Positions 36,352 through 45,178 are shown, counted from the stretch's first letter. The stretch: 64,000 nucleotides of DNA from Cytophaga hutchinsonii ATCC 33406 (GCF_000014145.1 NC_008255.1:1179501-1243500), one strand, 5' to 3'. Numbers and translations are program-made. Notes: generated by a model from the sequence alone, not told the origin.

Positions 36352-38831
36352 TCATTCCGGTTCGTCGATTTACACCTAATGCATACATCATGAGGATACT
36401 CGTTTCTATAATTGTGTTTTTATGTATCGGCTGGATCGGGAGGGTAACTGAGCTGGAAGAGAATTTCATTACCCAGAACAAGCCGGTAGAGGTTGGTACA
36501 TTTGTCACCTTTACCATAAATATTCCGGATGGTTCTGAAATTCCATATGTTGCATGGGATTTTGGTGATGGCAGTGGTCTGGGTAGATATAGGAAAAGTT
36601 TGAGTGTTTCTTACACCTTTACTGAACCAGGAGTGTATCAGGTATATGCGAGGATACAGGGAGAGGATTTTCCGCTTACAGTTATTCAAACGGTTTACAA
36701 GCCAACTCAAAAGCCTGCTCCTGCACATTCGTCAACAATTGTTATCGATACCGTTCATCAAAAAGTATGGGCTGTTAATACAGATAATAATTCCGTTGCC
36801 TATATAGACGCTTTGAATAATACACTTCTTTCCGAAATCCCAGTCGGTAAGCAGCCAAGGACGGTAGCGTTAGATAAAGATGGTAATGCCTGGGTTGCCA
36901 ACGAAGAGGATGCAAGCATTTCAGTAATAGCTGCTGCTACAGGTCAGGTACTTCAAACGATCATACTGCCATATGCATCACGGCCATACGGGATTTGTTT
37001 TGATCCTCAAAAAGATTTTTGTTATGTAACATTACAGGGTACCGGAGAACTTGTAAAGATTGAAGCGATTGGGAGAGAAATTGTAGAATCGGTTCATGTT
37101 GGAAGAAGTCCCCGGGGTATTGCTGTCACATCTGATGGTAGCCAAATGTTAGTTACGCAATTTATTTCTCCAGAAGAAAATGGACTGGTACGTTTAATTG
37201 ATACTAAGACAATGCATGTGCAGCAAGAAATTGTGTTGGCATTTGATGTTACTCCGGATTTTGAAGACAGGGGACGAGGTGTTCCCAATTTTTTGTCTTC
37301 TATTACAATAACACCGGATGGAACGGAAGCATGGGTGCCTTCGAAAAAAGACAATACAGCCAGGGGTATGTTTAGAGATGGCTTAGCACTTGAGTTTGAT
37401 AATACCGTTCGCACGATTGTTTCAAGGATTGATCTATCTACCATGACGGAAAATTCTCAAATGAGGACAGATATCAATGATGCAGATATGGCTTGTGCAG
37501 TAGAGTTCAGCCCGTATGGTAATATAGCTTTTGTTGCTTTGCAAGGGGTTAACAAGATCACGATGATAGATGTTGCTTCCAATTCCAGATTGGGTTTGCT
37601 TGATTCAACCGGCCTTGCTCCTCAGGGTTTAGTTATTAATGCCGATGGTTCACGACTATTTGTACATAATTTTCTTACCAGAACCGTAAAAGTTTTTAAT
37701 ACGGAGGATATTGTGCTATCAAATAATTTTACTCCTGTAGTAGCAGCAACCATATCAACGATCATTACTGAGAAGCTTGCTCCTCAGGTATTGGAGGGGA
37801 AACAGATATTTTATAATGCGGCTGACGAACGAATGACATTCGCCGGATATATAAGCTGTGCGTCCTGTCATCTGGATGGTGCCAGCGATGAACGGGTGTG
37901 GGATTTTACGGATAGAGGAGAAGGATTTAGAAATACACATAGTCTTTTGGGAAGGGGTGGTATGGATATGGGTAATGTACACTGGACTTCTAACTTTGAT
38001 GAGATTCAGGATTTCGAAAATGATATGCGAAATGGTTTTAAAGGAAAAGGATTTTTGCCTGATGCTGTGTTCGCCTTGGTTTCAGATCCACTGGGTAATC
38101 CGAAGGCAGGATTGAGTAGGGAGCTGGATGCATTGGCAGCATATGTTACGTCTTTGAATAAAGTTCATGCAAGTCCTTACCGCAATAACGATGGAAGCCT
38201 AACGGCAGACGGGATTGAAGGGGAAATTCTTTTTCAGGAATTGGGTTGTGGGTCTTGTCATGCAGGTCAGGACTTTACAGACAGAAAAACCGGAGTTCTG
38301 CATGATGTTGGTACTGAGCAACCATCCTCCGGTGAAAGACGAACGTTAGCATTGACTGGTTTTGGCACCCCAACATTAAAGGGCATTTGGGAAACAGCTC
38401 CATATCTGCACGATGGTTCGGCACTTACACTTAAAGATGTGCTTGTTACAAGAAATGCAGAGAAGAAGCATGGAGATCTTTCGAATTTAACAGAAACAGA
38501 ATTGGATAAACTTGTAGCATATTTACTTCAGATTGACGATAACCAGGACGCAGTGATAACCGCGTTGCTGTTTCCGATTAAAAGAGAATTTGTAGCTATG
38601 AGAATATTTCCCAATCCAGCTTCCGAAAGCGCTAACGTACAATTAACCAACATTGTCAAATCATCAGGGACAATCAGAATTTACAACGTTATTGGACATC
38701 TATTGATGACAGTATTGGTAGAGGGTATGAATGAAATAAATCTGGATGTCAGCCAACTCAATAGCGGAGTTTATGTGGTAGAGTATTCAGATGATACCAG
38801 TAAATACAGTCAAAAAATGGTTATACAATAA
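36348..38831 (+). CDS. T9SS-secreted beta-propeller di-haem cytochrome c
   Basis: 827 residues; the start overlaps the previous stop (ATGA). A methionine at residue 15 precedes a better signal peptide (MRILVSIIVFLCIGWIG) and may be the true start. PKD-like domain (about 45-120, VAWDFGDGSG), YVTN/YNCE-type propeller (about 125-460), then two c-type haem motifs, CASCH (504-508) and CGSCH (634-638), in a MauG/cytochrome c peroxidase-like region (TPTLKGIWETAPYLHDGS). A type A sorting domain ends it (MRIFPNPASESANV). This implies a haem protein made in the periplasm and then exported to the cell surface. Confidence 0.85.
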   Translation: MIIPVRRFTPNAYIMRILVSIIVFLCIGWIGRVTELEENFITQNKPVEVGTFVTFTINIPDGSEIPYVAWDFGDGSGLGRYRKSLSVSYTFTEPGVYQVYARIQGEDFPLTVIQTVYKPTQKPAPAHSSTIVIDTVHQKVWAVNTDNNSVAYIDALNNTLLSEIPVGKQPRTVALDKDGNAWVANEEDASISVIAAATGQVLQTIILPYASRPYGICFDPQKDFCYVTLQGTGELVKIEAIGREIVESVHVGRSPRGIAVTSDGSQMLVTQFISPEENGLVRLIDTKTMHVQQEIVLAFDVTPDFEDRGRGVPNFLSSITITPDGTEAWVPSKKDNTARGMFRDGLALEFDNTVRTIVSRIDLSTMTENSQMRTDINDADMACAVEFSPYGNIAFVALQGVNKITMIDVASNSRLGLLDSTGLAPQGLVINADGSRLFVHNFLTRTVKVFNTEDIVLSNNFTPVVAATISTIITEKLAPQVLEGKQIFYNAADERMTFAGYISCASCHLDGASDERVWDFTDRGEGFRNTHSLLGRGGMDMGNVHWTSNFDEIQDFENDMRNGFKGKGFLPDAVFALVSDPLGNPKAGLSRELDALAAYVTSLNKVHASPYRNNDGSLTADGIEGEILFQELGCGSCHAGQDFTDRKTGVLHDVGTEQPSSGERRTLALTGFGTPTLKGIWETAPYLHDGSALTLKDVLVTRNAEKKHGDLSNLTETELDKLVAYLLQIDDNQDAVITALLFPIKREFVAMRIFPNPASESANVQLTNIVKSSGTIRIYNVIGHLLMTVLVEGMNEINLDVSQLNSGVYVVEYSDDTSKYSQKMVIQ

Positions 38832-38834
38832 GTC

Positions 38835-38878
38835 GAATCAAAAAAGCTTTCGTAATGAAACGAAAGCTTTTTTGATTC
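38835..38878 (+). terminator. Terminator after the cytochrome gene
   Basis: A perfect 19-bp stem, 38835-38853 with 38860-38878, around a 6-base loop; the run of six T lies inside the 3' arm. Confidence 0.9.
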
Positions 38879-38947
38879 GCGCTGAATAAGAGTAAACTCT
38901 TATTCAAGAATGATCTAACGGTAATGGTCTTTTTCAACCAGAGGTAT

Positions 38948-39150
38948 CATTGTTTCTGTGATAATAGCAACTGGTTGGTGACGCCCGGGAGACTTCAGTT
39001 GTGAGCGAGAGCTCCCGGCGGGCTAAACACCAACCAGGGCGGGGCTATTTACCAATCATTGTTTCTGTGATAATAGGAACTGGTTGGTGACACCCGGGAA
39101 ACTTTAATTGTGAGCGAGAGCCCCCGGCGGTCTAAGCGCCAACCAGGGCG
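38948..39150. repeat. Tandem pair of REP-like elements (family A)
   Basis: Two copies with a period of 109 bp (starts 38948 and 39057). Each core runs from CTGGTTGGTG to its inverse CACCAACCAG (38971-39037) or CGCCAACCAG (39080-39146), with inner arms CCGGGAG/CTCCCGG in the first copy. The palindromic core of 67 bp can form a cruciform or hairpin. Further copies lie at 53231-53297 and, diverged, at 52277-52367. Confidence 0.8.
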
Positions 39151-39201
39151 GGAGCTTGCCATTTCGCTCCTCAGATTGTACAGCTTTTTTTTTAGTTTAA
39201 T

Positions 39202-40506
39202 TTATAAAGGCAGGGTGGTCTTCAGCCACAGATTCCGGAATAATTTTTTAGGATCATATTCCTCCGCCTGTTTTTCAATATTGAAATTCCGCTTTCCTCT
39301 TGGATCGTTTCCTACACCTGCCAGATAAGCCCAGTTACCCCAATTGCTGCACACATCGTAATCTATAAGCTGCTGTTCAAAATATGCAGCACCGTAGCGC
39401 CAATCTATGCCAAGATCATTGCATAAATAGCTCGCTGCATTTTGTCTGCCTCTGTTACTCATAAAGCCTGTATGTGTTAGCTCCAGCATGTTGGCGTCTA
39501 TAAAATCATTGCCCGTTTTGCCATTGATCCACTGAGAGAGTATTGCTGTATCCTGCAGGCCGGATGCGTTAGCTGAATCTTTAATACCTGAATATAAAAA
39601 GAACTGATGTTTGTGCTTTTTCATCATAAAGCGAAAGTAATCGCGCCAGAGTAATTCGAATATCAACCAGTATGTAGATTCATTAGCGGAGAACCGGGAT
39701 TCGTATTTTTTTAATTCAGTATAAATTTCTCTCGGTGACAAACATCCCAAAGCCAGCCAGGGAGAAAATTTAGTAGAATAGTCGCTGCCAATCATTCCAT
39801 CTCTTGTGTTCTTATAATGTGAGATTAGCTGCGTTTCAAAAAGGTAGCTTGTCAATCGTTTGCAGCCTTCGCTTTCGCCTCCCGTAAATTTCATTACGGC
39901 TCTCGGGTCCTGTATAACTGGCTGTAGTCCTAAGCCCTTTACCGTGGGCAGGCGCAGCTGCGGCATTGCCGGAGATTTTATGTGAGCAGGTTTTTGGAAA
40001 ACCGAGCGGATAGAAGATTCTTTTTCTACTTTCTTCCTGAAATTGGTGAATACTTCCGGAATATCTTTTATAGAAAACGGCAGATCCTGCGCATGGTACA
40101 ACGTACTTGTACTAAAGCTTTCAAATGTGCAGCCAAGCTTCCATATTTCTTTTTCTACACGTGCTTCCGTTTGTTGTTCTTCGTAAGCTACTTCGCGCTT
40201 GGCAAAAACCTTGAAGGCTTCATATTGTTTTACGATTTTATAAAGCTCCGTTTCCGGTTTGCCTCTCACAACAATCAGTCCTGAGCCAAGTTTACGCAGG
40301 TTCGTATCCAGGTCATTCAATGACTCTAATAAAAACTGCGCTCTGAAATTTCCTGTTTTCTGAAAACCGAACGGCGTTATTTTAAAGTGATCCTCATCAA
40401 GGCAGTAAACCGGAATAATCTCGTCGCTTTGTTCTATCGCGCGAACAAGGGTTTCGTTATCGTGCAGCCGGAGGTCTGTTTTGAACCAAACAATAGAGCG
40501 TTTCAT
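39202..40506 (-). CDS. Cryptochrome-DASH / photolyase
   Basis: 434 residues, a typical length. N-terminal alpha/beta antenna-binding domain (RSIVWFKTDLRLHDNE), then the FAD-binding helical domain with GCLSPREIY, LLWRDYFRFMMKKH, NRGRQNAASYL, IDWRYGAAYFEQQLIDYDVCSNWGNW and GVGNDPRGKRNFN. The GRQN and NDPR...FN signatures are diagnostic for the DASH branch. DASH enzymes bind FAD and an MTHF antenna and repair CPDs in single-stranded DNA. Last gene of the light operon; its start overlaps the stop of the FeS photolyase gene by 1 base. Confidence 0.93.
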   Translation of the reverse strand: MKRSIVWFKTDLRLHDNETLVRAIEQSDEIIPVYCLDEDHFKITPFGFQKTGNFRAQFLLESLNDLDTNLRKLGSGLIVVRGKPETELYKIVKQYEAFKVFAKREVAYEEQQTEARVEKEIWKLGCTFESFSTSTLYHAQDLPFSIKDIPEVFTNFRKKVEKESSIRSVFQKPAHIKSPAMPQLRLPTVKGLGLQPVIQDPRAVMKFTGGESEGCKRLTSYLFETQLISHYKNTRDGMIGSDYSTKFSPWLALGCLSPREIYTELKKYESRFSANESTYWLIFELLWRDYFRFMMKKHKHQFFLYSGIKDSANASGLQDTAILSQWINGKTGNDFIDANMLELTHTGFMSNRGRQNAASYLCNDLGIDWRYGAAYFEQQLIDYDVCSNWGNWAYLAGVGNDPRGKRNFNIEKQAEEYDPKKLFRNLWLKTTLPL

Positions 40507-42071
40507 CAGAGTTCGTTTATATGTGTTAAGTAATAGTCTGCCTGCTGCAGGAGCTCAGCTTTTACATCAGGCTTCATTTTATTCCAGACATTGTACATCA
40601 TCCCAATCCTTGGATTTTTAGAAAGCTTCGCCTCGTGGTTGCTGTAGAAATTCCAATACAAGCTATTAAAGGGACAGGCTTTGGCTCCAGTCTTTTTTGC
40701 TTTATCGTAATAACAGCCTTTGCAATAGTGGCTCATTTTATCAATGTAGGCCGCCGAGCTCACATAAGGCTTGGTTCCTATCAGGCCGCCATCTGCGAAC
40801 TGGCTCATGCCGCGCGTATTGGTTATTTCGACCCATTCCAGCGCATCTATATAAATACCCAGGTACCATTGATCCACTTCAGCGGGATCAACACCTGCCA
40901 GCAAGGCAAAATTACCGGTGATCATCAGGCGCTGGATGTGGTGCGCGTAGGCATAGTGCAGCGATTGGTTTATGGCATTGCGCAGGCAGTTCATTTTTGT
41001 TTTCCCTGTCCAGTACCAATCGGGTAATTTATTTTTATTTTCAAGATAGTTCAGCGTGGCGAAGTCCGGCATCTTTAGCCAGTACATACCCCGCATGTAT
41101 TCCCGCCAGCCAATAATCTGCCTTACAAATCCTTCCAACTGGTTATACGCAATTTTATTTTTACGCATGCTCCATTCTTCAATGGCTCTGTTAACTACCT
41201 CGAGTGGGGAAAGCAGCTTGCAATTCATTGAAAAAGACAGGCGCGAATGGTACAACGACCATTCCTCAGGAACCATAGCGTCCTGATATGTGCCAAACAA
41301 CGGCAGGCATTCTTTTACAAAAAAGTCTAACAGTGCAAGGGATTGCCGGCGACTGACCGGCCAGACAAAATTTCTGGCATCGATCGTACCAATTGTTATG
41401 ATGTTGGTTTTAGCTAATTCAGAAATAATACCGGTAACATCATTTGTAAAAATCATTGGCGCTACAGCTTTGTGATTTGCAGGTAATTTTTTACGGTTCT
41501 CTGCATCATAGTTCCATTGGCCGTTAAGAGGTTCTGTGCCTTGCATCAGCAGACCATGCTTTTTACGCATGTACCGGTAAAAGCTTTCCATGAGGTATAC
41601 TTTTTTGCCTTTAAAAAAAGCGCCTAACTCGTTTCTCGACGTTAAAAAATGCTCGGTGTCGTAGGTAGCATGAGAAATAGAGAGCGATTTTGAATAAGCG
41701 GCAAGCAGTTGATCTACCCTGTATTCATCGGGCAACTGGTATTCAAAGTGTGTAATAGCATGTTCAGCGATGAGCCAGTCGCAGTTTTTATCAAAGCACT
41801 GCAGGTTACACGCATCAGTTAATTTAAGATAGATAACGGTATGCTTGTTTTCTTTTAATTCATTTGCAAATGTGCGCATAGTACTAAAAAAAGCGGCTAC
41901 TTTCTGTATATGGTGCCAGACATAATCGGTTTCCGAACGTACCTCCATCAATACATACACCACATCTGTATTTACTTCCTTAAACCAGGAATGGTTAATA
42001 TTCAGCTGATCGCCTAAAATTAAGCGCAGTGTTTTTTTTGAATCTACCAGTGCCGGAATATTATTTTTCAT
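40506..42071 (-). CDS. FeS-type (6-4) photolyase (PhrB/CryPro class)
   Basis: 521 residues from the ATG at 42071; upstream ATGs (42077, 42098, 42101) are in frame but the family core begins [10 protein letters not shown] soon after the first Met. It belongs to the deoxyribodipyrimidine photolyase-related family (PF04244). All four cysteines expected for the [4Fe-4S] cluster are present: Cys362 (MNCLRNAI), Cys450 and Cys453 (YCKGCYYD), and Cys466 ([10 protein letters not shown]). Characterised members repair (6-4) photoproducts using FAD and a lumazine antenna. Overlaps the DUF2256 gene by 11 bases. Confidence 0.92.
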   Translation of the reverse strand: MKNNIPALVDSKKTLRLILGDQLNINHSWFKEVNTDVVYVLMEVRSETDYVWHHIQKVAAFFSTMRTFANELKENKHTVIYLKLTDACNLQCFDKNCDWLIAEHAITHFEYQLPDEYRVDQLLAAYSKSLSISHATYDTEHFLTSRNELGAFFKGKKVYLMESFYRYMRKKHGLLMQGTEPLNGQWNYDAENRKKLPANHKAVAPMIFTNDVTGIISELAKTNIITIGTIDARNFVWPVSRRQSLALLDFFVKECLPLFGTYQDAMVPEEWSLYHSRLSFSMNCKLLSPLEVVNRAIEEWSMRKNKIAYNQLEGFVRQIIGWREYMRGMYWLKMPDFATLNYLENKNKLPDWYWTGKTKMNCLRNAINQSLHYAYAHHIQRLMITGNFALLAGVDPAEVDQWYLGIYIDALEWVEITNTRGMSQFADGGLIGTKPYVSSAAYIDKMSHYCKGCYYDKAKKTGAKACPFNSLYWNFYSNHEAKLSKNPRIGMMYNVWNKMKPDVKAELLQQADYYLTHINEL

Positions 42072-42213
42072 TTTCATTTTTTTTATTTCTGCAGGCATCA
42101 CTGCAATATTTCACATCCTCCCAATTTTTTTCCCACTTCTTACGCCATGTAAACGGGCGCTCACAGACCGTACAGATTTTAGCGGGCAGGTTTTGTTTTT
42201 TAATGCCTTTCAT
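42061..42213 (-). CDS. DUF2256 zinc-ribbon-like mini-protein
   Basis: A 50-codon gene. The product begins [10 protein letters not shown] and carries [20 protein letters not shown] and VKYCSDACR: two CxxC/CxxxC pairs plus the conserved FTWRKKW of DUF2256, consistent with zinc binding. Such proteins are commonly found beside photolyase genes (family knowledge). It sits in the operon between the deleted photolyase and the FeS photolyase, overlapping the latter by 11 bases. Confidence 0.88.
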   Translation of the reverse strand: MKGIKKQNLPAKICTVCERPFTWRKKWEKNWEDVKYCSDACRNKKNENEK

Positions 42214-42238
42214 CACACGTTTTAAATGATACGTTCAT

Positions 42239-42550
42239 TCATTGTCGTTTAAATCCCCGCATCTTTTCTGCTGCATGCCTGCGTATTGTTTCCAGATCGG
42301 GATAATGCTTTCCAAGTTCGCAGGAATAAAGCCGTTGTGCATCGCCTGTCATTTTCCAGGGAACAGAAAATGATTCGTGTACAAACCGCGAATGCCTGGT
42401 ATCACTGTTATTGTAAGTCATCATCGATGGTTCAAAAAAATAAACTAAAAGTACCGGTACGTTTTGTTGCCGGTCATTATAAAGCGGTTCGTGATCTGTA
42501 AATCGCAAATCACGTTTGAACCAGACAATATTTACAGAAACCTTATTCAA
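42239..42550 (-). pseudogene. Internally deleted photolyase
   Basis: 103 codons. Residues 1 to about 63 match the N-terminus of a DNA photolyase (VNIVWFKRDLRFTDHEPLY, YFFEPSMMTYNNSDTRHSRFV). Residues from about 64 (VPWKMTGDAQRLYSCELGKHYP) match its last 40 residues. Around 350 residues, including the whole FAD-binding domain, are missing, without a frameshift. It still overlaps the flavin reductase stop by 8 bases, so the operon arrangement is intact. The protein cannot be a photolyase; a small retained product is possible. Confidence 0.8.
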
Positions 42551-43196
42551 GAGGCATGAAATTAACAGGCGTTAGTTCCTGACCGGGTTTTGCATAGCTT
42601 AATCGTTCCAGCCGTTGTGTTTTGTGATAACTGTCCAAACCCGAACAGGTAATCGTATTCGCTTTTTCCAGATCAAGGAATGCATCTTCGAGCAGACAGT
42701 CCGTTGGAAAATAGAGGTGCAGTATTTGCCCGATGATTAAAATGGTGCCGTTGATGGCAAGGTCTATGCGTTCTTTAAATTGCACACCAAGCTGCACAGC
42801 ACTTTCGCTGACATAGGGCGCTGCAAAGTCATTTTTATAAACGGCTGTTAATCCTGCCGCATCAAATTCAGACTGTTCTTTCGGATACCTGGCTGATGTT
42901 TGATGGGCTTGCCGATAGATCTGTTCATTGAGGTGATTGATGGTGTAAACGCCTGTTTCGAGAATATTTGACAAGGTATGCCGCTCAGCAGAGTCCGGCC
43001 TCACAATAAAGGCAATGAGCGGCGGAGAAGCACCGATATGAACAATAGAACTGAAGGGCGCTACATTGGTCCGGCCTTCCGGATCAACGGAGCCAATTAA
43101 ACAAATACTTTTAAAGCCACCTGTTGAATTAACCAGATTGGCCCGCTTTCGTATCTCCATGTCCATTAAATCATTCAACGACAGATGTGTTTCCAT
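42543..43196 (-). CDS. Flavin reductase-like FMN-binding protein
   Basis: 217 residues of the flavoredoxin/flavin reductase-like split barrel: VNSTGGFKSICLIGSVDPEGRTNVAPFSS (about 20-48), PPLIAFIVRP and TGVYTINHL. It probably binds FMN and reduces flavin with NAD(P)H. In this operon it may supply reduced flavin or keep photolyase flavin reduced (inference). Separated by 7 bases from the SDR gene. Confidence 0.85.
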   Translation of the reverse strand: METHLSLNDLMDMEIRKRANLVNSTGGFKSICLIGSVDPEGRTNVAPFSSIVHIGASPPLIAFIVRPDSAERHTLSNILETGVYTINHLNEQIYRQAHQTSARYPKEQSEFDAAGLTAVYKNDFAAPYVSESAVQLGVQFKERIDLAINGTILIIGQILHLYFPTDCLLEDAFLDLEKANTITCSGLDSYHKTQRLERLSYAKPGQELTPVNFMPLE

Positions 43197-43203
43197 AGTA
43201 GTA

Positions 43204-43896
43204 TTAGTTTTTTATTGTGCTCATTCCTCCGTCAATTGCAAATACCTGTCCGGTAACCCATGCCGATTCTTCAGACAATAAGAATGCGATGGCATTGGCA
43301 ACATCCGTAGGTTTACCGATCTGGCGCAGCGGGTTGCGCTTTTGCATGTTTTCAAGCTTATCGGGTGTATGTATGAATGTATTGCCAAGCGGAGTATCCA
43401 GCAAAGAGGGAGCTACAACATTTACCCGGATAGCTGGTGCTAATTCTGCTGCTAAAGCCTTTGCAAAACCCTCAAGCGCGCCTTTTGCCATAGCAATGGA
43501 AGTATGGAAGGGCAGACCTACAGATGCTGCAACAGAGCTTAAAAATACAATGGAGGCGTTGGGCGATTTTTTTAAATCCGATAAATAGGCCTGAACAAAA
43601 GCCGCAGCTCCTAATGTATTTATTTGCAGATCACTTGTAAACTCAGCAGGTGTAAAGCGCGTAACGGGTTTTAAATGTATCGTGCCAGGGAAATATACCA
43701 AGCCATCTATTGGCTTGCCAATTTCCGGAAAGGTTGAGAAATCATAGCCTGATACCTGGTAATATTCGTCGTACGTGTCATCCGGTTCTTTCCTGCTTAA
43801 TCCAATTACGCTATGACCTTTTTCTTTCAGCAGCATTGCTGTTTGTCTGGCAATGGCACTGGAAGCGCCCGCAAATAAAAACGTTCTGCGTATCAT
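43204..43896 (-). CDS. SDR-family protein with non-canonical active site
   Basis: 230 residues with the SDR fold. The cofactor motif is AGASSAIARQ in place of TGxxxGxG; NTLGAAAFVQAY and FLSSVAAS hold the usual Asn and Ser; the end IDGGMS is conserved. The YxxxK motif reads IAMAK (in FHTSIAMAKGALEGF), so the catalytic Tyr is missing while Lys is kept. Similar SDRs near photolyase genes elsewhere also carry SIAxAK, as far as I recall. It may have a different chemistry or only a binding role. It overlaps the DUF2805 stop by 4 bases. Confidence 0.88.
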   Translation of the reverse strand: MIRRTFLFAGASSAIARQTAMLLKEKGHSVIGLSRKEPDDTYDEYYQVSGYDFSTFPEIGKPIDGLVYFPGTIHLKPVTRFTPAEFTSDLQINTLGAAAFVQAYLSDLKKSPNASIVFLSSVAASVGLPFHTSIAMAKGALEGFAKALAAELAPAIRVNVVAPSLLDTPLGNTFIHTPDKLENMQKRNPLRQIGKPTDVANAIAFLLSEESAWVTGQVFAIDGGMSTIKN

Positions 43897-44270
43897 CGTT
43901 TAGATATTTTATTGTGCGTGATGTTTCTTTGTAATGTAGATTTAAACCTGTCGATTCCATTTATCCGTTTAGCGGCATGCTTCATGTTACAATTATTTAC
44001 CCGCTTTCTCCAGAGCCGGTAGCTACTTAATTTTAATTGTTTTTTCATCAGTGTCTTCACAGCAGCCTCATTCAATCCAAACTGAAATTGTATGGCATCA
44101 AAGGTAGTCCTGTCTTCCCAGGCCATCTCGATGATCCGGTCAATTGCTTCCGGGGTAAGAGCCAACGATATTTCCCTGGTTGTACGGGAAGAAACATTAA
44201 CGTTTGGATCATTGTTCGGGGAATAATGTCTTAAAATGCTGCTTTCCATGGATTCACTAATGTAATTCAT
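43893..44270 (-). CDS. DUF2805 (TIGR03643) protein
   Basis: 125 residues. The core about 38-90 (LTPEAIDRIIEMAWEDRTTFDAIQFQFGLNEAAVKTLMKKQL, then SSYRLWRKRV) matches DUF2805/TIGR03643 and looks like a helix-turn-helix. Function unknown; the family often accompanies photolyase/cryptochrome clusters. First gene of the minus-strand light operon, divergent from folE across the 67-bp palindrome, so it may be co-regulated or itself regulatory. Confidence 0.85.
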   Translation of the reverse strand: MNYISESMESSILRHYSPNNDPNVNVSSRTTREISLALTPEAIDRIIEMAWEDRTTFDAIQFQFGLNEAAVKTLMKKQLKLSSYRLWRKRVNNCNMKHAAKRINGIDRFKSTLQRNITHNKISKR

Positions 44271-44292
44271 ACCTGATTTTTTTACATACGCT

Positions 44293-44300
44293 TAATTTTG
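44293..44300 (+). promoter_or_regulatory. Putative -7 box for folE
   Basis: TAATTTTG matches TAnnTTTG and overlaps the left edge of the 67-bp palindrome by 3 bases, so binding to the palindrome would block RNA polymerase. Confidence 0.45.
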
Positions 44301-44364
44301 TCTAAGAGTAACATTGTAAAGTTAGACAAAATTTGTCTAACTTTACAATGTTACTCTTAGACAA
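44298..44364. promoter_or_regulatory. Perfect 67-bp palindromic operator of the light operon
   Basis: Arms of 33 bases (44298-44330 and 44332-44364) are exact reverse complements around a central A at 44331. Each arm is bounded by TTGTCTAA and TTAGACAA, giving four 8-bp half-sites at 44298, 44322, 44333 and 44357. It lies in the divergent promoter of the photolyase operon and folE-merR and is the probable target of the cobalamin-type MerR regulator. Confidence 0.8.
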
Positions 44365-44386
44365 TCCAAAAGTTTTAAATGTATTT

Positions 44387-45106
44387 ATGGAAAAAAGAAT
44401 TGTTGAATCGGACCCGTTACGCAATACCCCTGAAAGTTTTAATACCTTATCTGTTGATGAAATCGGTGATGACCATCTTTTTAAGGGGATCGCCACCCCA
44501 ATGCTGCCACAGGCATTTTTAAAAACAGATGAGGAAAAAATAGCATCTATCGCAGGACATTTTAAAGCCATTATGGAAACATTGGGCCTCGATCTCAGTG
44601 ACGATAGTCTTGCAGGTACTCCTCAGCGCGTAGCTAAAATGTATGTGCAGGAAATCTTTAGCGGACTGGATGAGCGGAATAAGCCTAAGATTGCTTTATT
44701 TGAGAACAAATACAGATACGGACAGATGCTTGTGGAAAAAAATATAACCTTTTACAGCAACTGCGAGCATCACTTTGTTCCTATTTTTGGCAAAGTACAT
44801 GTTGCATATATTTCATCCGGTAAAGTAATCGGTCTTTCCAAGCTGAATCGGATCGTGAACTATTTTGCGAAGCGGCCTCAAGTGCAGGAACGTCTGACGA
44901 TGCAGATTGCGGGTGAAATGGAGAGCGTACTCAACACAAAGGATATCGCAGTGCTTATTGATGCAAAGCATTTGTGTGTTTCATCCCGTGGAATTAAAGA
45001 TGATAACTCTGCTACCATCACCGCGTATTACGGTGGCAGGTTTAGCGATGATGCCGTTAAGAATGAGTTTTTGAATTATTTGAATTTAAATACAACCTAT
45101 GTGTAA
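44387..45106 (+). CDS. folE: GTP cyclohydrolase I
   Basis: 239 residues from the ATG at 44387; in-frame TTG (44333) and ATG (44348) starts lie inside the palindrome and are less likely. FolE motifs: NCEHHFVPIFGKVHVAYI (zinc Cys and His), SKLNRIVNYFAKRPQVQERL and KHLCVSSRGI (third zinc ligand). It converts GTP to dihydroneopterin triphosphate, the entry to folate. In this setting it may raise MTHF supply for the DASH antenna (inference). The N-terminal 60 residues are an extension typical of bacterial forms. Confidence 0.95.
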   Translation: MEKRIVESDPLRNTPESFNTLSVDEIGDDHLFKGIATPMLPQAFLKTDEEKIASIAGHFKAIMETLGLDLSDDSLAGTPQRVAKMYVQEIFSGLDERNKPKIALFENKYRYGQMLVEKNITFYSNCEHHFVPIFGKVHVAYISSGKVIGLSKLNRIVNYFAKRPQVQERLTMQIAGEMESVLNTKDIAVLIDAKHLCVSSRGIKDDNSATITAYYGGRFSDDAVKNEFLNYLNLNTTYV

Positions 45107-45178
45107 ATTTCATTTGCTTCTTCAATTCTATTCGGGAAAATATGGACAAAAATATCCGGAACTACAGCATATAGATCA

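Noticed and set aside
44298-44364. Palindrome read as a bidirectional terminator
   Set aside because: It lies between divergent starts, lacks terminal U-tracts, and contains ordered half-sites, so an operator fits better.
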